Source: Promicromonospora sukumoe 327MFSha3.1
Lineage (GTDB): Bacteria; Actinomycetota; Actinomycetes; Actinomycetales; Cellulomonadaceae
DNA length: 64,000 bases
Reading direction: 5' to 3'
Assembly (NCBI RefSeq): GCF_000385135.1
Contig: NZ_ARQM01000010.1
Location: 1,178,001 to 1,242,000 of the forward strand
In this document: positions 60,893-64,000 of the stretch, piece by piece
Layout of the letters: each line of letters starts with the position of its first letter
Position numbering within the stretch: the first letter of the stretch is position 1
Notes under the pieces: generated by a model
Databases searched by the model: none
What the model was told of the DNA's origin: nothing
The model's input: the letters and a program-made list of their open reading frames with translations, nothing else
Program-made: the position numbers and the translations under genes

Positions 60893-61014
60893 CCCCTCGG
60901 GAAGCCAGTTTCGACCCGGTTTCGGTGAGGTAGGCCAGAACCGCGTCAAGCGCTTACCGGGTTAGTTTTGACCCCTGCTTCCGTTTGCATTTAACCCGGG
61001 GCAGGATGGGGAGC

Positions 61015-61230
61015 ATGACGGAGTACGAGGAAGACTTCACGGGTGAGACCCGGGTCACCGTCACCACGACGCCCCGGTGCAGCACACGATACCGAGTGGT
61101 ACGTAACGGACCGGGGTACGCCCCGGTCTACGACCGCGTCGAGGACGCCGCAAGGTGTCTCGAGACATGGGTGGGCTTCCACGGGCCGGACGCCGGAGTG
61201 CGGATCGAGCCCATCTCCAGCAGCGCGTGA
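61015..61230 (+). CDS. small conserved-looking hypothetical protein
   Basis: 71 residues from ATG 61015 with GGGGAGC upstream. Sequence MTEYEEDFTGETRVTVTTTP then RYRVVRNGPGYAPVYDRVED and AARCLETWVGFHGPDAGVRI. No family recognised. The upstream gap (60893-61014) has a TTGACC box at 60968 and an inverted repeat CCGGGTTA / TAACCCGG (60957-60964, 60992-60999) that brackets the presumed promoter, so it is probably transcribed separately from mshC. Confidence 0.6.
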   Translation: MTEYEEDFTGETRVTVTTTPRCSTRYRVVRNGPGYAPVYDRVEDAARCLETWVGFHGPDAGVRIEPISSSA

Positions 61231-61252
61231 TCGTCACGCCGGACAACACGTC

Positions 61253-61286
61253 AGAGGCCTGAGCCCCACCGGGGGCTCAGGCCTCT
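61253..61286. terminator. bidirectional terminator
   Basis: A perfect 15-bp stem (61253-61267 with 61272-61286) closes on the loop ACCG. It lies between the convergent small hypothetical gene and the PAC2 gene. Confidence 0.88.
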
Positions 61287-61317
61287 GTGCTCGTACCGGC
61301 GGGCGCCGGCGGGCTCC

Positions 61318-62196
61318 TCAGAGCCGCTCGGGCCCGCTGTCCTTGCCGCCGCCGTCGCGGCGGCGCAGGTAGCGCTCGAACTCGCGCGCGATGGCGTCGC
61401 CCGACGCCTCGGGCAGCTCGGCGGTGTCCTTGGCCTCCTCGAGCTGCGCCACGTACTCGGAGATCTCCGAGTCCTCGGACGCCAGCTCGTCCACGCCGTG
61501 CTGCCAGGCGGCCGCGTCGTCGGGCAGCTCGCCCATCGGGACGGTCTCGCCCAGGATCTCCTCCACGCGGGTGAGGATCGCGAGCGTCGCCTTGGGCGAC
61601 GGCGGGTTGGCCACGTAGTGCGGCACGGCCGCCCACAGGCTCACCGACTGCAGGTTGCGCTCGGCGGCCTCGTGCTGCAGCACCCCGACGATGCCCGTGG
61701 GGCCCTGGTACGTGTTGGCCTCGATGTCGAGGACCGACTGCAGGCCCACGCTGTCCGAGGTCGCGGTCATCGGGATGGGCCGGGTGTGCGGCACGTCGGC
61801 CAGGAGGGCGCCGAGCGTGATCACGGTGCGGACCCCGAGCTCGTCGGCGACGCGCAGCAGCTCCTCGCAGTACTTGCGCCAGCGCATCGACGGCTCGACG
61901 CCGTGCACCAGCACGACCTTGCGCTCGCCCACCTGCGCGACCGAGATCGTCGTCGTCGGCCAGGTGATGGAGCGTTTCCCGTCGTCGTCCAACGAGATGT
62001 ACGGGCGGTTGACCTGGAAGTCGTGGAACTCCTCCGGGTCGAGCTCGGTCACCTTCTCGGCGCCCCACACCTCGGCCAGGTGCGTGAGCGCCGTCGTGGC
62101 GGCGCTCCCCGCGTCGTTCCACCCTTCGAAGGCAGCCAGGAGCACGGTCTGGCGAGGCGAGGCCTGCTCCGGCTGCTCGTGATGCGCGTCGGTCAT
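61318..62196 (-). CDS. PAC2 family protein
   Basis: 292 residues. PAC2-family markers: LLAAFEGWNDAGSAATTALT, VLVHGVEPSMRWRKYCEELL, GVRTVITLGALLADVPHTRP and YQGPTGIVGVLQHEAAERN. The family is related to proteasome-assembly chaperones; in actinobacteria it often accompanies proteasome or mshC loci, but no client is proven here. C-terminus is acidic then basic. Confidence 0.92.
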   Translation of the reverse strand: MTDAHHEQPEQASPRQTVLLAAFEGWNDAGSAATTALTHLAEVWGAEKVTELDPEEFHDFQVNRPYISLDDDGKRSITWPTTTISVAQVGERKVVLVHGVEPSMRWRKYCEELLRVADELGVRTVITLGALLADVPHTRPIPMTATSDSVGLQSVLDIEANTYQGPTGIVGVLQHEAAERNLQSVSLWAAVPHYVANPPSPKATLAILTRVEEILGETVPMGELPDDAAAWQHGVDELASEDSEISEYVAQLEEAKDTAELPEASGDAIAREFERYLRRRDGGGKDSGPERL

Positions 62197-62263
62197 CCCC
62201 CCACCCTAGGGTGTGCGGCGCTCGACGTGACCAGGGGCACGGCCGCGTTCGCGGACGGGCGAA

Positions 62264-62551
62264 TCAGAACACGGGGACGCCGGCGCGCAGCGCGCCGCGC
62301 ACCTGGACCTCGACCCCGCGCCAGGTCCCGGACCACAGCGTGTAGCCCGGGTTCAGCATGCGCTGGTCGATGGCGTGGTCCAGGCCCAGCGCCCGCGCGA
62401 TGCTCTCGCCGTCGTCCAGGTGCCACGGCTGCAGGCACACGCGCTCGGGCGTCACCGTCAGCACCTCGATCCAGTCCGCGCGGACGTGGCGCAGCAGATC
62501 GATGACATCGCCAAGACGTTCTGTGACCGACTGCGAGGCAATGGGGTTCAC
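62264..62551 (-). CDS. hypothetical protein divergent from the XRE regulator
   Basis: 95 residues from GTG 62551, supported by CGGAGAG. Sequence VNPIASQSVTERLGDVIDLL, ADWIEVLTVTPERVCLQPWH, LWSGTWRGVEVQVRGALRAG. A compact alpha/beta pattern, no family recognised. Its 127-bp gap to the XRE gene contains two inverted repeats. Confidence 0.6.
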   Translation of the reverse strand: MNPIASQSVTERLGDVIDLLRHVRADWIEVLTVTPERVCLQPWHLDDGESIARALGLDHAIDQRMLNPGYTLWSGTWRGVEVQVRGALRAGVPVF

Positions 62552-62598
62552 GAGGCTCTCCGGGACACGGGTCGGGCAGGTGGACAGACTGGTACCAC

Positions 62599-62664
62599 CA
62601 TGCGCCGGACGCATGGGACGTGCCATCGGCAGCGCCCGGGACGTTTCGGTGATAGATACGTCCC
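62599..62664. promoter_or_regulatory. two inverted repeats before the XRE regulator gene
   Basis: CATGCG-N5-CGCATG (62599-62615) and GGGACGT-N13-ACGTCCC (62638-62664) lie in the divergent gap. The second ends 14 bp before the regulator's start codon and adjoins its ribosome binding site. Likely operator or promoter elements; which protein binds is not known. Confidence 0.45.
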
Positions 62665-62678
62665 TAAGGGGGTGACAC

Positions 62679-63440
62679 GTGAGAAACCAAAGACTGGTCG
62701 CGGCGATGAGCCAGGCGGGCCTGAGCCAGGTACGGCTCGCGGCCGCGGTGGGCGTCGACCCGAAGACGGTGGAGCGCTGGGTGGCGCAGGGGCGCACCCC
62801 GCACCCGCGCCATCGCGTCGCGGTGTCCGACGCGCTGGGCTGCGACGTCGCGGCCCTGTGGGGCGACGTCGACCGCGCGGAGGCCGCCGCCCAGGAGATC
62901 GTGGGCGTGTACCCGGCGCGGCGTGCCGTGCCGTCCGGTACGTGGCGGGCGTTCCTGGCGGGGGTGGAGCAGCGGTTCGAGATGCACGCGTTCGCGGCGA
63001 CGTTCCTGCCCGACCAGACGCTCGACCTGACCACCGAGATCGTCACCATGGCGGAGCGCGGCGTGCGGGTCCGGCTGCTGCTCGGCGACCCGGACGGCGA
63101 GGCCGTCGCGGTCCGCACGCGGGAGGAGGGCGGCACGGGCCTCTCCGGCCGGATCGCACTGGTGCTGGCCTACCTGGCCCCCGCGCTCGGCACGCCGGGC
63201 GTCGAGGTGCGGCTGCACGACGAGACGCTGTACGCCACGACCTTCCGGTTCGACGACGACCTCCTGGTCAACACGCACGTCTGGGGCTCGCCCGCCGGGG
63301 CGAACCCGCTGCTGCACCTCAAGGACGGTCCCGAGGCGTCGATGGCGCCCGCCTACCAGGCCGGCTTCGAGCGGGTCTGGAACGCCGCGCCGCCGCTGAC
63401 GGTCTGGCCGCGGACGGAGGACCCGGACAGGGAGTCGTGA
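62679..63440 (+). CDS. helix-turn-helix (XRE) regulator with PLD-like C-terminal domain
   Basis: 253 residues from GTG 62679 (AAGGGGGTG upstream). The N-terminal HTH is QAGLSQVRLAAAVGVDPKTV then ERWVAQGRTPHPRHRVAVSD. From about residue 85 there is a domain resembling the phospholipase-D-like/DUF5919 sensor of actinobacterial regulators (FAATFLPDQTLDLTTEIVTM; VRVRLLLGDPDGEAVAVR; DDDLLVNTHVWGSPAGANPL). HxK catalytic motifs are not evident, so it may bind rather than cut a nucleotide. Stop and next start overlap. Confidence 0.8.
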   Translation: MRNQRLVAAMSQAGLSQVRLAAAVGVDPKTVERWVAQGRTPHPRHRVAVSDALGCDVAALWGDVDRAEAAAQEIVGVYPARRAVPSGTWRAFLAGVEQRFEMHAFAATFLPDQTLDLTTEIVTMAERGVRVRLLLGDPDGEAVAVRTREEGGTGLSGRIALVLAYLAPALGTPGVEVRLHDETLYATTFRFDDDLLVNTHVWGSPAGANPLLHLKDGPEASMAPAYQAGFERVWNAAPPLTVWPRTEDPDRES

Positions 63441-63913
63441 TGTCCCGGCGCGACTACTTCGACGACCCGGCCGCGCCGGCGGTGAACTCCGTGGTCCCCT
63501 CGGTCACGGTCGCCGTGCGCGACGACGGCGGGCGCCTGCTGCTCATCCACCGGACCGACAACGACCTGTGGGCGCTGCCGGGCGGGGGCATCGACCCGGG
63601 GGAGACGGTGCGGCAGGCCGGCGTCCGGGAGACCGAGGAGGAGACGGGGTACCACGTGCGGATCACGGGCCTCGTCGGGATCTACACCGACCCCCGCCAC
63701 GTGATCGTCTACTCGGACGGCGAGGTCCGCGCGCAGTTCTCCATCTGCATGCACGCCACGGTCACCGGTGGCAGCGCGCGCATCTCGCGCGAGTCCAGCG
63801 AGGTCGTGTGGCAGCCCGTGGACCGGCTCGGTGAGCTGGAGATCCACCCGTCGATGCGACTGCGCATCGACCACGCGGTGGACACCACGCGCACCGAGCC
63901 GTTCCTGACCTGA
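63440..63913 (+). CDS. Nudix hydrolase coupled to the XRE regulator
   Basis: 157 residues from ATG 63440, overlapping the regulator's stop (TGATG). Nudix box GGGIDPGETVRQAGVRETEE then ETGY, complete with the metal-binding glutamates. N-terminal VNSVVPSVTVAVRDDGGRLL is typical. The coupling suggests it controls the level of the nucleotide sensed by the regulator, which is inference. Confidence 0.88.
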   Translation: MSRRDYFDDPAAPAVNSVVPSVTVAVRDDGGRLLLIHRTDNDLWALPGGGIDPGETVRQAGVRETEEETGYHVRITGLVGIYTDPRHVIVYSDGEVRAQFSICMHATVTGGSARISRESSEVVWQPVDRLGELEIHPSMRLRIDHAVDTTRTEPFLT

Positions 63914-63922
63914 GGGCTCTCG

Positions 63923-64000
63923 TCAGCCGAGCCGCATGCGCGCGTCGACCGTGGACACGATGCGCCGCAGCTGCGGCTCGGCGCGGTGGATGCTGCGCGA
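63923..64000 (-). CDS. C-terminal end of a minus-strand gene (truncated by window edge)
   Basis: A minus-strand frame is open from the window edge to a TGA at 63925-63923, encoding SRSIHRAEPQLRRIVSTVDA then RMRLG. The sequence looks like a genuine helical protein end, convergent with the Nudix gene. Too short to assign a family. Confidence 0.45.
   Translation of the reverse strand, partial: SRSIHRAEPQLRRIVSTVDARMRLG

Noticed and set aside
1-64000. tRNA, rRNA, riboswitch, phage integrase or transposase genes
   Set aside because: None recognised by eye on either strand; a covariance-model scan would be decisive for small RNAs.

Overview
The window is a high-GC stretch with densely packed genes, short intergenic gaps, many GTG starts and many 1-4 bp start/stop overlaps. 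The lineage markers are actinobacterial: a mycothiol ligase (MshC), the block pdxT-yebC-ruvCAB-yajC-secDF-apt-rel-cyclophilin-MBL-hisS, an Rv2578c-family radical SAM protein, and DUF5703, DUF6314, DUF7218 and DUF4190 proteins. Secreted GH18 chitinases and a polysaccharide-lyase-like protein suggest a soil polymer degrader, perhaps a Micrococcales such as Promicromonosporaceae or Cellulomonadaceae. The genus cannot be fixed from sequence reading alone. I saw no rRNA, tRNA, CRISPR array, phage or transposase.

Layout. 1-3.5 kb: 3' end of helicase hrpB, an S41-type protease, a poorly coding gap and a Nudix hydrolase. 3.6-14.2 kb: the housekeeping block pdxT, yebC, ruvC-ruvA-ruvB, yajC-secD-secF, apt, rel. 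14.3-20.5 kb: a DUF418 membrane protein with a divergent TetR regulator, then an end-joining neighbourhood (stand-alone ATP-dependent DNA ligase, reductase-like gene, DUF7218 gene, LigD-type polymerase) and an AbiEi-like protein. 20.5-26.2 kb: DUF349 protein and membrane cyclophilin, diverging from an MBL hydrolase, a DinB-like protein and hisS. 26.3-32.8 kb: a membrane-anchored hypothetical protein, a radical SAM protein split by an intein and preceded by a LexA-type box, a reductase-acetyltransferase fusion divergent from a MarR regulator, a phosphotransferase and a GNAT. 32.8-39.2 kb: an aminotransferase and a three-gene operon with one intact and one zinc-site-less M16 protein, both membrane-tethered. 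39.3-44.8 kb: aspS, a GNAT and four tandem DUF4190 membrane proteins. 44.8-48.8 kb: FAD monooxygenase, divergent TetR, and an ABC-F gene with a leader peptide and attenuator-like hairpin. 48.9-52.7 kb: two GH18 chitinases and an alginate-lyase-family protein. 52.8-64 kb: DUF6314, M3 and M20 peptidases, DUF5703, an acidic protein, aldo/keto reductase, uppP, mshC, PAC2 protein, and an XRE regulator-Nudix pair.

The observations most worth following are: (i) the intein that interrupts the iron-sulfur motif of the radical SAM protein under a probable SOS box; (ii) the active/inactive M16 pair in an operon of unknown purpose; (iii) the leader peptide and attenuator before the ABC-F gene; (iv) a MarR operator built into the start codons of both divergent genes; (v) a dispersed perfect palindrome family placed between convergent genes.
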